Part shown: piece after piece, positions 1 to 9,600 of the stretch
Numbering within the stretch: the stretch's first letter is position 1
Layout of the letters: each line of letters starts with the position of its first letter
NCBI GenBank assembly: GCA_902493665.1
Contig: CABUQL010000003.1
Coordinates: 1-20,799 of the forward strand
Length of the DNA: 20,799 nucleotides
Source of the DNA: an uncultured Eubacteriales bacterium
Lineage (GTDB): Bacteria > Bacillota > Clostridia > UMGS1810
Direction of reading: 5' to 3'
The notes under the pieces: model-generated
Told to the model about the DNA's origin: nothing
Seen by the model: only the letters and a program-made list of their open reading frames with translations
Database searches by the model: none
Program-made: the position numbers and the translations under genes

Positions 1-2483
1 TGCGCCTCTCCGCCCGAAAGCGTTGTTGAAGGCTGACCGATTTTAATATATCCGAGTCCGACCTGAGAAAGAGTTTTAAGTTTTCTTTCGATTTTCGGAA
101 TGTTTTTGAAAAATTCAAGACCTTCTTCAACCGTCATATCAAGCACATCGCTTATGCTTTTGCCTTTGTATTTAACCTCAAGCGTTTCTCTGTTGTAGCG
201 TTTGCCCTTGCAAACCTCGCACGGAACATAAACGTCCGACAAAAAGTGCATTTCAATTTTAAGTATTCCGTCACCCGTGCACGCCTCGCACCGTCCGCCG
301 CTTACATTAAAGCTGAAACGCGATGAATTGTAGCCTCTTACCTTTGCCTCGTTTGTGTTTGCAAAAACTTCCCTTATATCGGTAAAGACGCCCGTATACG
401 TTGCGGGGTTTGACCTCGGCGTTCTGCCGATAGGCGATTGGTCGATGTTTATAACCTTGTCAAGATGCTCAATTCCCTCGATTTTTTTGCACGCTCCGCC
501 TTTGGTTTTTGCTCCGTTAAGCTTTGCGGCAAGCGTTTTATACAAAATTTCGTTTATAAGACTGCTCTTTCCGCTGCCCGACACGCCAGTTACGGCAACA
601 AATTTTCCGAGCGGAATTTTAACGTCTATATTTTTAAGATTGTTTTGCGCCGCACCTACAATTTTTAAATAATTTCCGTTTCCGCATCTTCTTTTTTCGG
701 GGACTTCGATTTTTTTCTTTCCGCCAAGATAAAGACCCGTAAGGCTGTTTTCGTTTTTCATTATTTCTTCGGCAGTGCCCGTTGCAACAACCTCACCGCC
801 GTATGCTCCCGCTCCGGGACCGATATCCACAATATAATCCGCCGCACGCATTGTGTCCTCGTCGTGCTCAACAACTATAAGTGTGTTTCCCAAATCCCTT
901 AATTTTTTTAAGGTTGCAAGCAGTTTGTCATTATCACGCTGATGAAGTCCTATGCTCGGCTCGTCCAAAATATACAAAACGCCTGTAAGTCCCGAACCTA
1001 TCTGCGTTGCAAGACGTATTCTCTGCGCCTCTCCGCCCGAAAGCGTTCCTGCGCTTCTTGCAAGTGTTAAATAGTCAAGTCCGACGTCTATTAAAAACTT
1101 AAGTCTTGCGTTTATTTCTTTTAAAATCTGTCTTGATATGATTTTTTCCTTTTCGGAAAGTTCTAAATTCTCAAAAAACTCTTTGCACTCTTTTACAGGC
1201 ATTTTTGTAACTTCGGCAATGTTTTTTCCGCCGACCGTAACCGCAAGCGTTTCGCTCTTAAGCCTTTCGCCGTGGCATTCGGGGCATGTGCGGTTTCCCA
1301 TATATTCCTCGATTGCCGAGCGCATATAGCTTGAAAACGTTTCTTTGTAACGCCTTTGAAGATTTGTTACAATTCCTTCAAACGGCTGATTTACATCGTA
1401 TTTGTAGTGGTAGTTTATGGCGTCTGTGCCCGTTCCGTACAAAAGTGCATCGTAAATTTTTTCGTCAAGCCGGTCGAGCGGTGTATGCCAGTCAAAACCG
1501 AAATATTTTGCAAAACCTTTAAGCATTGCATAAGCGATACTTTTCGGGTCGGAAACGTTCCATCCGCTTGCTTTTATTGCCCCCTCCGCAAGAGAAAGAC
1601 TTTTATCGGGTATGATTATATCGGGGTCGATTTCCATTAAAGTTCCGAGCCCGGAACATCTTGGGCATGCGCCGAACGGAGAGTTAAACGAAAACATTCT
1701 CGGCGAAAGCTCATCTATATTTATTCCGCAGTCGCTGCACGCATAATTCTGGCTGAAAGTATATTCCTTTCCGCCGATTTTTTCAATTATAACAAGACCG
1801 TTTGAAATGGAAAGCGCATTTTCGACAGAATCCGTAAGACGCTGGTTAATTCCGTCTTTTATAACAAGACGGTCAATAACAATTTCAATTGAATGTCTTT
1901 TTGTTTTTTCAAGATTTATGTCTTCGTACAAGTCATACACAACACCGTCAGCGCGCACTCTTACATAACCCTTCTTTTTTGCGTCCTCAAAAACTTTTTT
2001 GTGCTCGCCTTTTTTCGCTCTTATAACAGGTGCAAGAATCTGTATTTTTGTGCCCGTTTCAAACGACATAACCTTGTCCGTTATTTCGTCTATGGACTGC
2101 TGCTTTATAACTTTTCCGCATTTCGGACAGTGCGGTACGCCGATTCTCGCAAAGAGAAGTCTTAAATAATCGTAAATTTCCGTTACTGTTCCGACAGTCG
2201 AACGCGGGTTTTTGCTCGTCGTTTTCTGGTCAATGCTTATTGCGGGCGACAAGCCTTCTATATATTCAACATCCGGCTTGTCCATCTGTCCCAAAAACTG
2301 ACGTGCATATGACGAAAGCGATTCCACATAACGTCTTTGTCCCTCGGCATAAATCGTATCAAAAGCAAGCGATGATTTTCCCGAACCGCTAAGACCTGTA
2401 AAAACAACAAATTTATCTCTGGGAATTGTTATATCTATGTTTTTTAAGTTGTGCTCTTTTGCTCCTTTTATAACTATATCCAT
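1..2483 (-). CDS. uvrA: UvrA, excinuclease ABC subunit A (C-terminus cut by window edge)
   Basis: UvrA is the damage-recognition ATPase of nucleotide excision repair; as a dimer it loads UvrB onto lesions. The reading frame is open from ATG at 2483 to the window edge, giving 827 codons. UvrA is usually about 940 residues, so roughly 110 C-terminal residues are missing. Visible signatures are the first Walker A GLSGSGKSS (residues 30-38), zinc-binding CPKCGK and CPRCSGLG/CPECHG pairs, the first ABC signature LSGGEAQR (about 481-488), the second Walker A GVSGSGKSS (about 633-641), the UvrA-typical GGRCEAC...CEVCKGKRYN zinc module, and a second signature GQPSTTLSGGEA cut at the edge. An AAGGTGA ribosome binding site precedes the start. 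It lies 24 bp downstream of uvrB on the same strand, so the two form a uvrB-uvrA operon. The family assignment is certain. Confidence 0.98.
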   Translation of the reverse strand, partial: MDIVIKGAKEHNLKNIDITIPRDKFVVFTGLSGSGKSSLAFDTIYAEGQRRYVESLSSYARQFLGQMDKPDVEYIEGLSPAISIDQKTTSKNPRSTVGTVTEIYDYLRLLFARIGVPHCPKCGKVIKQQSIDEITDKVMSFETGTKIQILAPVIRAKKGEHKKVFEDAKKKGYVRVRADGVVYDLYEDINLEKTKRHSIEIVIDRLVIKDGINQRLTDSVENALSISNGLVIIEKIGGKEYTFSQNYACSDCGINIDELSPRMFSFNSPFGACPRCSGLGTLMEIDPDIIIPDKSLSLAEGAIKASGWNVSDPKSIAYAMLKGFAKYFGFDWHTPLDRLDEKIYDALLYGTGTDAINYHYKYDVNQPFEGIVTNLQRRYKETFSSYMRSAIEEYMGNRTCPECHGERLKSETLAVTVGGKNIAEVTKMPVKECKEFFENLELSEKEKIISRQILKEINARLKFLIDVGLDYLTLARSAGTLSGGEAQRIRLATQIGSGLTGVLYILDEPSIGLHQRDNDKLLATLKKLRDLGNTLIVVEHDEDTMRAADYIVDIGPGAGAYGGEVVATGTAEEIMKNENSLTGLYLGGKKKIEVPEKRRCGNGNYLKIVGAAQNNLKNIDVKIPLGKFVAVTGVSGSGKSSLINEILYKTLAAKLNGAKTKGGACKKIEGIEHLDKVINIDQSPIGRTPRSNPATYTGVFTDIREVFANTNEAKVRGYNSSRFSFNVSGGRCEACTGDGILKIEMHFLSDVYVPCEVCKGKRYNRETLEVKYKGKSISDVLDMTVEEGLEFFKNIPKIERKLKTLSQVGLGYIKIGQPSTTLSGGEA

Positions 2484-2507
2484 TTTTCATCACCTTAAAT
2501 TATCCGG

Positions 2508-4472
2508 TTAAATCGGTTTTCTTTTAAGCTTTTCAATTTCATCTCTGTATTTTGCGGCTTTTTCAAATTCGAGTTTTTGCGCCGCCTCTTGCATAAGAAG
2601 TTTGAGCGCTGCAATTTTTTCTTCTTTTGTCGCTCCTTTAACTTCTTTTTTGCTTTCCTTGTTTTTATCGTCTTCGGTAAATGTCATTATGACATCTCTT
2701 ATATCTTTCTTAATTGTTTTCGGGGTAATGCCGTGAGCTTTGTTGTATTCGCTCTGGATTTTTCTTCTTCGCTCGGTTTCGCTAATTGCCGCCTCCATTG
2801 AACGTGTGATGTTATCGGCGTACATAATAACTCTGCCTTCGGCATTTCTTGCCGTTCTTCCTATCGTCTGAATAAGCGATGTTTCACTTCTTAAAAATCC
2901 TTCTTTGTCGGCGTCGAGTATTGCAACAAGCTTTGTTTCGGGGATATCAAGTCCTTCCCTTAAAAGGTTTATTCCCACCAAAACATCAAAAACGCCAAGA
3001 CGCAAATCCCTTACGATTTCCATTCTCTCAATTGTGTCGATGTCGGAATGCATATAGCGGACTTTTATTCCCGCATCTTTTAAAAAGTCGGTCAGCGCCT
3101 CTGCCTGTTTTTTTGTAAGCGTTGTAACAAGAACTCTGCCTTCGCTTTTTGTTACGCTTTTTATTTCGGATATCAAATCGTCAATCTGTCCCTTAACAGG
3201 TCTTACAAAAACTTCGGGATCAAGAAGTCCCGTCGGTCTTATAACCTGCTCGGCAACAAGCGACGAGTGTTCTTTTTCGTACTGCGCCGGTGTTGCGCTT
3301 ACGTATATTGCCTGATTTATAAGCGATTCAAATTCTGCAAAATTAAGCGGTCTGTTATCAAATGCAGACGGCAGACGGAATCCGTATTCAACAAGCGTTT
3401 CTTTTCTTGAGCGGTCGCCCGCATACATTGCACGCACCTGAGGTATTGTAACGTGCGATTCGTCAACAACAAGCAAAAAATCGTCGGGAAAGTAATCAAT
3501 AAGAGTATACGGTCTGCTGCCCGGCTCTCTGCCGCTTATGTGCCTTGAATAGTTTTCGATTCCCTGGCAAAATCCGATTTCCTGCATCATCTCAAGGTCG
3601 TAATTTGTCCTTTGCAAAAGCCTTTGCATTTCAAGAATTTTATCTTGCTTTTTAAGTTCCATGCAGCGCTCGCTTAGTTCGTCCGATATTGTCTTAATCG
3701 CACGTTTCATTTTTTCCTTTGTGGTTGCATAGTGGGATGCCGGGAAAATTGCAGCGTATGAGCGAAAACCCTTTATTTCGCCGGTGAGGACGTCGATTTC
3801 GCATATTCTTTCAATTTCGTCGCCGAAAAATTCTATTCTTATTGCGCTGTCGTTTGAACTTGCGGGAAAAACCTCAACAACGTCGCCCCGCACTCTGAAA
3901 GTTCCTCTTTGAAAGTCGATGTCGTTTCTCGAATACTGAATATCAACAAGCTTTCGCAAAAGCTCGTTTCTGTCCATTTCGTTTCCGACTCTGAGCGAAA
4001 CTATGAGGTTTTTATAATCGTCAGGGTCGCCGAGGCCGTATATGCACGACACGCTCGCAACGATTATTACGTCACGTCTTTCAAAAAGCGCAGACGTTGC
4101 ACTGTGCCTGAGTTTATCTATTTCGTCGTTTATTGAAGAATCTTTTTCGATATAAGTATCGGTGTTGGGAATATATGCCTCCGGCTGATAATAATCGTAA
4201 TAGCTAACAAAATATTCAACCGCATTTTCGGGGAAAAACTCCTTAAATTCACTGCAAAGCTGAGCGGCAAGGATTTTATTGTGCGCCAGAACAAGGGTAG
4301 GCTTATTCACGTTTGCAATGACATTTGCAATTGTAAAGGTTTTGCCGCTTCCCGTAACGCCGAGGAGCGTCTGACCTTTTCTTTTGTCGTTTATTCCCTT
4401 TGTAAGCTTTTTAATGGCGTCAATCTGGTCGCCCATCGGTTTATAATCTGACACAAGCTTAAAATCGGGCAT
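2508..4472 (-). CDS. uvrB: UvrB, excinuclease ABC subunit B
   Basis: UvrB is the DNA-dependent helicase-like ATPase of nucleotide excision repair. It verifies the lesion delivered by UvrA and recruits UvrC for incision. The 654-residue product is full length for the family. Walker A GVTGSGKT lies at residues 38-45. The lesion-probing beta-hairpin region YYDYYQPEAYIP is at about 91-102, and the DESH Walker B box is at 337-340. The C-terminal UVR motif, which contacts UvrC, is at about 618-652. The ATG start follows GGAAGTGAG at good spacing. It is the first gene of the uvrB-uvrA operon. A TTGAAA-N17-TATAAT promoter lies about 55 bp upstream, and I see no LexA/SOS box there. Confidence 0.98.
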   Translation of the reverse strand: MPDFKLVSDYKPMGDQIDAIKKLTKGINDKRKGQTLLGVTGSGKTFTIANVIANVNKPTLVLAHNKILAAQLCSEFKEFFPENAVEYFVSYYDYYQPEAYIPNTDTYIEKDSSINDEIDKLRHSATSALFERRDVIIVASVSCIYGLGDPDDYKNLIVSLRVGNEMDRNELLRKLVDIQYSRNDIDFQRGTFRVRGDVVEVFPASSNDSAIRIEFFGDEIERICEIDVLTGEIKGFRSYAAIFPASHYATTKEKMKRAIKTISDELSERCMELKKQDKILEMQRLLQRTNYDLEMMQEIGFCQGIENYSRHISGREPGSRPYTLIDYFPDDFLLVVDESHVTIPQVRAMYAGDRSRKETLVEYGFRLPSAFDNRPLNFAEFESLINQAIYVSATPAQYEKEHSSLVAEQVIRPTGLLDPEVFVRPVKGQIDDLISEIKSVTKSEGRVLVTTLTKKQAEALTDFLKDAGIKVRYMHSDIDTIERMEIVRDLRLGVFDVLVGINLLREGLDIPETKLVAILDADKEGFLRSETSLIQTIGRTARNAEGRVIMYADNITRSMEAAISETERRRKIQSEYNKAHGITPKTIKKDIRDVIMTFTEDDKNKESKKEVKGATKEEKIAALKLLMQEAAQKLEFEKAAKYRDEIEKLKRKPI

Positions 4473-4527
4473 AAACTCACTTCCTTCTATATAAAAATCA
4501 AAATTTTAATCCTATTATATCTATATT

Positions 4528-4556
4528 ATTATACCAAAAAGTAAAATTTTTTTCAA
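4528..4556 (-). promoter_or_regulatory. Sigma-A promoter of uvrB-uvrA
   Basis: Read on the minus strand, TTGAAA (4556-4551) is followed after exactly 17 bp by TATAAT (4533-4528), a near-consensus vegetative promoter. Transcription would start at about 4521, giving a 5' leader of about 50 nt before the uvrB ATG. No LexA-type palindrome overlaps it, so SOS control is not evident. Confidence 0.8.
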
Positions 4557-4597
4557 CAAATTTAGCCATATCTATTTTATTTTTTGTTTTTCTGTAG

Positions 4598-4603
4598 TAT
4601 AAT
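4598..4603 (+). promoter_or_regulatory. Probable -10 box of murC promoter
   Basis: A perfect TATAAT lies about 46 bp upstream of the chosen murC ATG. The matching -35 region, around 4575-4580 in a T-rich stretch, is poor. The promoter diverges from the uvrB promoter. A murC start at 4584 would lie upstream of this -10 box, which is one reason to prefer the start at 4650. Confidence 0.45.
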
Positions 4604-4649
4604 ATATGTATCTATGATACCCGCATTTTGGAAGGTGTTGAAAAATTTT

Positions 4650-5990
4650 ATGAATTATGTTCATTTTATCGGTATCGGCGGCATAAGTATGAGCGGTCTT
4701 GCAAAGATTTTGCTTTCAAACGGCGTTAAAGTTTCCGGTTCCGATATGAAAAGCTCGCACTTGACAGATGACCTTATAAAAAGCGGTGCTTCTGTTACAA
4801 TCGGACACAGTGCGGACAATATTAAAGATCCCGACCTTGTTGTTTACACGGCGGCAATTTCCGACGACAATCCCGAGCTTTGCGAAGCGAGAAGAAGGGG
4901 GATAAAATCGGTTGAGCGCGCCGAGCTTGTAGGATACATTATGAAACAGTACAAAACGGCAATCGCCGTTTCGGGTACGCACGGAAAAACGACAACGACG
5001 TCAATGATATCGCACGTGCTTTTGGAAAACGAAACCGACCCGACTATTATGGTTGGCGGAGAGCTTGACGCAATCGGCGGAAATTTAAGAACGGGCGGCA
5101 AGGACATTTTTCTTACGGAGGCTTGCGAATATCACAGAAGCTTTTTAAAATTCTGCTACAAAATTGGCATTATTTTAAATGTTGATGCAGATCACCTTGA
5201 TTATTTTAAAGATATTGACGAAATTATTGATACATTCGGCGATTTTGCCGCAAAAATCCCGTCGGACGGTGTGCTTATTGTGTCCTGCGACAACGAAAAC
5301 AGTATGAAAGCCGCAAAAAAAGCAAACTGCGCAATTATCACAATCGGCAGGCACGAGGCGGATTTTACCGCAAAAAACATTACGTTTGACGCCTTTGGCA
5401 AAGCGCATTTTGACGTTTACTACAAGGGCGAATATGTTACGGATTTAATGCTCGGTGTTATCGGCACGCACAATGTTTACAACGCACTTGCGGCGTTTGC
5501 ATGCGGTGTTGAGCTTGGATTTGACGTTGAAAAAATTAAACACGGAATCGAGTCGTTCCACGGAACGCACAGACGTTTTGAGAAGAAGGGGTACATGGGT
5601 AGCATTCCCGTTTACGACGACTATGCGCATCACCCGACGGAAATTAAAGCAACGCTCAAAACGGCATCGAAAATGGAAATTAACGAGATTTGGTGCGTAT
5701 TTCAACCGCACACTTATACCAGAACGAAAGTTTTATTTGATGATTTTATAAAAGTATTATCTTATGCCGACCACGTTGTTCTTGCCGACATTTATGCAGC
5801 GCGCGAAAAGGACACGGGGCTTGTTTCATCAAAACAGCTTGCCGACAAAATGGAAAACGCCGTATATTTTAAGACATTTGAAGAAATTGAGGATTACATT
5901 GCAAAGAATGCAAAGGATGGCGATATTGTTATTACAATGGGCGCCGGCGACATATACAAGGTGGGAGAGGACCTCGTAAAAAGAAAGTAA
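4650..5990 (+). CDS. murC: MurC, UDP-N-acetylmuramate-L-alanine ligase
   Basis: MurC is the cytoplasmic Mur ligase that adds L-alanine to UDP-MurNAc using ATP, the first amino-acid step of peptidoglycan precursor synthesis. The 446-residue product starts with the MurC-type Rossmann motif GIGGISMSGLA (residues 8-18). The ATP-binding loop SGTHGKTTTTSM (108-119) follows, then EACEYHRSFL (157-166) and GTHNVYNALAA (272-282). The MurC-specific DDYAHHPTE is at 323-331. The frame is open back to 4584, but that would overlap the probable promoter; ATG 4650 places the Rossmann strand at the very N-terminus, as in the family. GGAAGG at 4630-4635 is a slightly distant ribosome binding site. It diverges from uvrB and has no partner gene downstream. 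Confidence 0.97.
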   Translation: MNYVHFIGIGGISMSGLAKILLSNGVKVSGSDMKSSHLTDDLIKSGASVTIGHSADNIKDPDLVVYTAAISDDNPELCEARRRGIKSVERAELVGYIMKQYKTAIAVSGTHGKTTTTSMISHVLLENETDPTIMVGGELDAIGGNLRTGGKDIFLTEACEYHRSFLKFCYKIGIILNVDADHLDYFKDIDEIIDTFGDFAAKIPSDGVLIVSCDNENSMKAAKKANCAIITIGRHEADFTAKNITFDAFGKAHFDVYYKGEYVTDLMLGVIGTHNVYNALAAFACGVELGFDVEKIKHGIESFHGTHRRFEKKGYMGSIPVYDDYAHHPTEIKATLKTASKMEINEIWCVFQPHTYTRTKVLFDDFIKVLSYADHVVLADIYAAREKDTGLVSSKQLADKMENAVYFKTFEEIEDYIAKNAKDGDIVITMGAGDIYKVGEDLVKRK

Positions 5991-6000
5991 GCTTAGTGAA

Positions 6001-6054
6001 TTACTTTTTATATGTTACTTTTTATGTGTTACTTTTTATGTGTTACTTTTTTAG
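6001..6054. repeat. Tandem 14-bp repeat (almost four units)
   Basis: Units beginning TTACTTTTTAT start at 6001, 6015, 6029 and 6043, a 14-bp period immediately after the murC stop. The last unit merges into the palindrome of the dispersed repeat that follows. No coding role is visible. Confidence 0.85.
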
Positions 6055-6183
6055 TAAAAAAGTAACCAAAAAACGCTTGCGCAAAACTGTCGTTTTGCGG
6101 AAGACAAAATCCGAAAAACAAGATACGCTTTTTGAAAAAAGCTTAGCAAAAACTTTAAGTGCAAAACTATCGTTTTGCGGAGT
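6042..6183 (+). repeat. Modular dispersed repeat, two tandem copies
   Basis: The first copy opens with a perfect palindrome (arms GTTACTTTTTTA at 6042-6053 and its complement at 6055-6066). CAAAAAACGCTTGC follows, then a hairpin GCAAAAC-TGTC-GTTTTGC (6081-6098). The second copy (about 6126-6183) has CTTTTTGAAAAAAG, then TTAGCAAAAAC and the hairpin GCAAAAC-TATC-GTTTTGC (6161-6178). The same modules recur at 18914-19047 and, inverted, at 19457-19581. No transposase is present, so it may be a REP-like or MITE-like element. Confidence 0.75.
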
Positions 6184-6248
6184 ATAAATTTATGGGCAAT
6201 GCAATCCACGCAGCCACAGGAAAAACAAATTTTACAGTTTGTTTTTGC

Positions 6249-6268
6249 GGACAATTCGTGAATTGTCC
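6249..6268. repeat. Perfect 9-bp-arm inverted repeat
   Basis: GGACAATTC and its complement GAATTGTCC are separated by only GT. It resembles in form the GGGCGATT...AATCGCCC hairpin at 19078-19097. It has no T-tract, so it is not a terminator by itself. Confidence 0.65.
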
Positions 6269-6295
6269 TTACAACACCTTGAATATAGAATATTT

Positions 6296-6336
6296 AAAAC
6301 CGAAAGCAACAGAAATTTTGTTGTTTTCGGTTTTTT
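6296..6336 (+). terminator. Strong stem-loop with T-tract, probable terminator
   Basis: A stem of about 16 bp (AAAACCGAAAGCAACA, 6296-6311, pairing with 6319-6334, one G-U) has a 7-nt loop and runs into T residues to 6336. It lies 300 bp past murC and would stop any rightward transcript. Its sequence is related to the complement of the 19457-19499 hairpin, so it is probably also a module of the dispersed repeat. Confidence 0.7.
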
Positions 6337-6570
6337 GTTTGCTTTTATGTTATTCTTTATATTTAATATGCGTTTTTGGGAATAACTTTGCAAAAGGAAT
6401 TTTGAAATCGAGTAGATTTGTAGGGCCGATTTTCTCCCATACTGCACAAACTCACTTGGTAATACACAAAGTATTGCCTTCACTCGCTTGTTTGCCTGTA
6501 AAAAAATTAACTCCATAAAAATTGCCGGCACATTATTCAAAATAATGCATTAAGTGTTTAACTTTCTACA
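6337..6570. other. Non-coding intergenic stretch
   Basis: No gene is supportable here. Short open frames on both strands lack ribosome binding sites and overlap each other. One imperfect inverted repeat is visible: GGTAATAC (6458-6465) against GTATTGCC (6471-6478) around ACAAA. Confidence 0.6.
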
Positions 6571-6599
6571 GCCTTACTTTTTTCAAAAAGCGCTTATAG
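6571..6599 (-). repeat. Partial copy of the dispersed repeat
   Basis: On the minus strand this reads CTATAAGCGCTTTTTGAAAA then AAGTAAGGC. It matches the left end of the element at 18914-18941 (CCTATAGGCGC, a run of T, then G and a run of A). Only the first palindromic module is present. Confidence 0.5.
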
Positions 6600-6611
6600 A
6601 ATATTTTTTAC

Positions 6612-6645
6612 AAAAAAATATGCACCTCATACGAGGTGCATATTT
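6612..6645 (-). terminator. Rho-independent terminator of the SLH gene
   Basis: A 13-bp stem (AAATATGCACCTC at 6616-6628 with its complement at 6633-6645) and the loop ATAC are followed on the minus strand by a run of seven T residues. It begins about 20 bp past the stop codon of the SLH-protein gene, so that transcript is probably monocistronic. Confidence 0.88.
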
Positions 6646-6663
6646 ATTATTAAACCTTAAGAA

Positions 6664-9600
6664 TTAAAGATCAATTTCAACGTCTTCCAATTCTACAGTT
6701 TCTTCTTTAACTGTATCTTCAGCTTTAACTTCTGTTTCAGTTTTTGTTTCTTTTTTAACTTCTTCAGCTTTTACTTCTGAAGTTGAAGCAGGAGTGATTT
6801 TGCTGATTTCAGCATCTGTGTACTCTCTGTTGAATGCGAAGATTTCCTGGATAGAATCTTCATTTACTCTTACAAGTACGAGGTAGTTTGAATCTGTTGA
6901 TGCTTCTTCAATGCTGTCTACTGAAGTACCAACTGTGAGTGATTTATTTCTACCTTTCTTTGTGAAGTAGTATTCATCAGCATTTGACAAACCAGAAAGC
7001 GAAACTGATGAAGATTTATCTGCAGATACTCTGTCGATTACGTTGATATCTACTGCTTTAGAACCGTTCTTTGTAAGAACACCGAAGTAGTAAGCATCAT
7101 CGTCTGTAGCTTTAGAAGGATCTACATTGAATTTCGATGGATTTGTCTTAAAGTCTTTGTTGAATGCGAATTCAGGATTTTCGTTGTTAGAATCGTAAGA
7201 TACTTTACCTACTACAGCGTAAGCATCAACGATACCCTTTGCATCTGCATTATAAAGAAGGATTGTACCGAATTTGATATCAGACCAAGAAGAACCAACT
7301 GTTGTCTTGTTGTCTGTATCGTCGTTGAATACGATTGTCTTAGTTTCACCAGCTACTGTAGCAGTGATTGTAAGAGTCTTTTCGCCGTCAGCGTCTTCAG
7401 TATCTTCAACATCTGTTACAATTGCAAGAGGTGAACCTGATACAAATGTAGCATCTGAATTTTTAAGAACTACTGCGCCGTATTCAGCATCGTCATTCTT
7501 ATCATAAAGAACTGCACTGTATTCATCATCATCAACGAGGAATGTGAGATCTTTAATAGTTGAATCGTTAAAGTCATCCCAGTCAATGTTGAAGATTACT
7601 GCATCGTCAGCAAGTGCTCTGTCAAGTTTCTGTGTAGAAGCTTTGTAAGTTACCGGACTAGCCTCAGTACCAGCAATGTATGCTGTAAAGTCTGATGAAG
7701 ATTTTGTAGAAGAAGGAATAATTTCATCGAGTTCGCCGGAAGCGTTTACATCGAATTTAATAAGTCTTTCTTTGATAACAAGTTCTTTATCAGCATCAGA
7801 TTCTTTTCCTGTACCGTAGTCTTTAAGAGCTACGAGGTCAGCATCGAAAGCTTTTGCCAATGATTTTTTAACGTTTTTAGCTGAGAAGATTGAAGCCCAA
7901 GTTGTATCTTTAACAATCTTATTAACATCTTTGAAGTCTGTATCTGTCAAAGAAATTTTTACAGAATTTTCACTGTCAGGATTGATAAATTCAATCTTAG
8001 AAGCGTAATTGTAAGTTACAACTTTACCTTCTTTGTTAAGGATTGTCATGTTAGCGTTTGAAGAACCGTCCGGAGCATAAGCGCTTATAACAAAACCGTA
8101 GTTGCTGTTAGAAGACTTAGAACCTTTGAATCCTACAACTTTACCGTCGATACCGATGAAGAAGTCACCTTCGCTACCAAGGTCAATGTCATTTTCTGTG
8201 TACATTGTTTTTTCATCTGTAACAGTGTATCTCTTACCATCAATTGTGATGTAAGCTTCGTTTGTGCTTGAATCTTTACCCTGTCCTTTAACTTTACCTG
8301 TTACTTTGCTGTCGCCGAGAACTACAACATCAAGTGATGTGTAAGAAGCGTCATTCAAAGAAGTAAGGTCATAAGGAGCTACGATCAATGCCAATACATC
8401 ATACTCTTTAAGAGTTGTGTAATCAACAGCGTTGCCTTTTGTATCTTTTACAGAAACAACTGCATCATCATTGTCAACGTCTAAGTCAATTTTCTTAGCG
8501 CCTTTGTTGTATGTTGTGATTGTTCCTGCATTTTTGTTTACACTGTCAACGATAACGTGTGTGTAAACTGTAAATTTAACGATATCATATTTGTTGTTGT
8601 TATCCCAGTCAATGAATTCAACATCGCCTGTGAATTTGTCGTTGTTAAAGTCTGTGATGAACTGTGTATAATCAGAACCATCTTCAATTACTGTGTTGTT
8701 AACAACGATTGAATATTTTCTTTCGCTACCATTGAACGGTTCCAATTTAAGTGTAGATGTTTTAGAAGCACCGTCTTTGTAGTAAGCAACAGAAGCTTTG
8801 TCAAACTTTGTTTCAGCAAGGTCGATATCAGCTGCATCAATTACAACGCTGTCTGTTGAACCGTCATCGAGTTCAGCAGCAACAACTTCGTATTTGTTGC
8901 TAGCATATTCTTTCAAATAGAAAGTAGCGTTCATAGCCATGATGTTTTCAGTAAGACCGTTTTCATCTTTGAACTGATATTCTTTACCTTCTGTAAGTTT
9001 GCCTTTGTCGTCAAAGCTCAAAGCTTTTACAGGGTTGTCATAGTCGTCAGTAACTCTGATCTGTATGTAACCTTTGTCTTCTACAGAACCAACGTATGCT
9101 ACTTTTTCATTAGCAACAGTAACGCCGCCTAATTTGTAGATACCAAGTCTTGTAAGCAATGTAGCTTTGTCATGGTCATCATTTTTCTTCATGATTTCGT
9201 ACTTAACATCTGTACCGAAACCTGTCTGTTCAACAACAGGAATATCGAGTGCATTGTAAGTCATAACAGCAACAACTGCTCTGGGAGCGCCAGCACCCTG
9301 TGTGCCAGTAACGCCTGCAAGCAAGCCGTACTGTGAAGCTACTGTGATGTAGCCCTGCGGATATCCGCCTTTAGATACTGCCAAAGGTTCATATCCCAAT
9401 GCTCTGATAAGCATTGTTACAGCTTCTTCATATTTAACCGGATCTTCAGGACCGAAGTTTCCATCGCCGTAACCTTTGATTAAACCATTCTGTGATGCAG
9501 CATTGATGTAACCTGTTGCCCAGTGGCTTGCGGGAACATCTGTGAAGTCTGCAGTACCAGAAGCTGTGATACCAGCCAATCTAGTCATAATAACTGCATA

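Noticed and set aside
4473..4600. Possible SOS/LexA box before uvrB
   Set aside because: I could not find a GAAC...GTTC-type palindrome in the promoter region.
4584..4649. Upstream extension of murC
   Set aside because: It would start upstream of the probable -10 box and adds a 22-residue segment not seen in MurC; ATG 4650 fits the family N-terminus.
6159..6540. Overlapping open frames of about 100-119 codons on both strands after murC
   Set aside because: No ribosome binding site, biased T/K/F-rich composition, overlap with hairpins and dispersed repeats, and no family resemblance.
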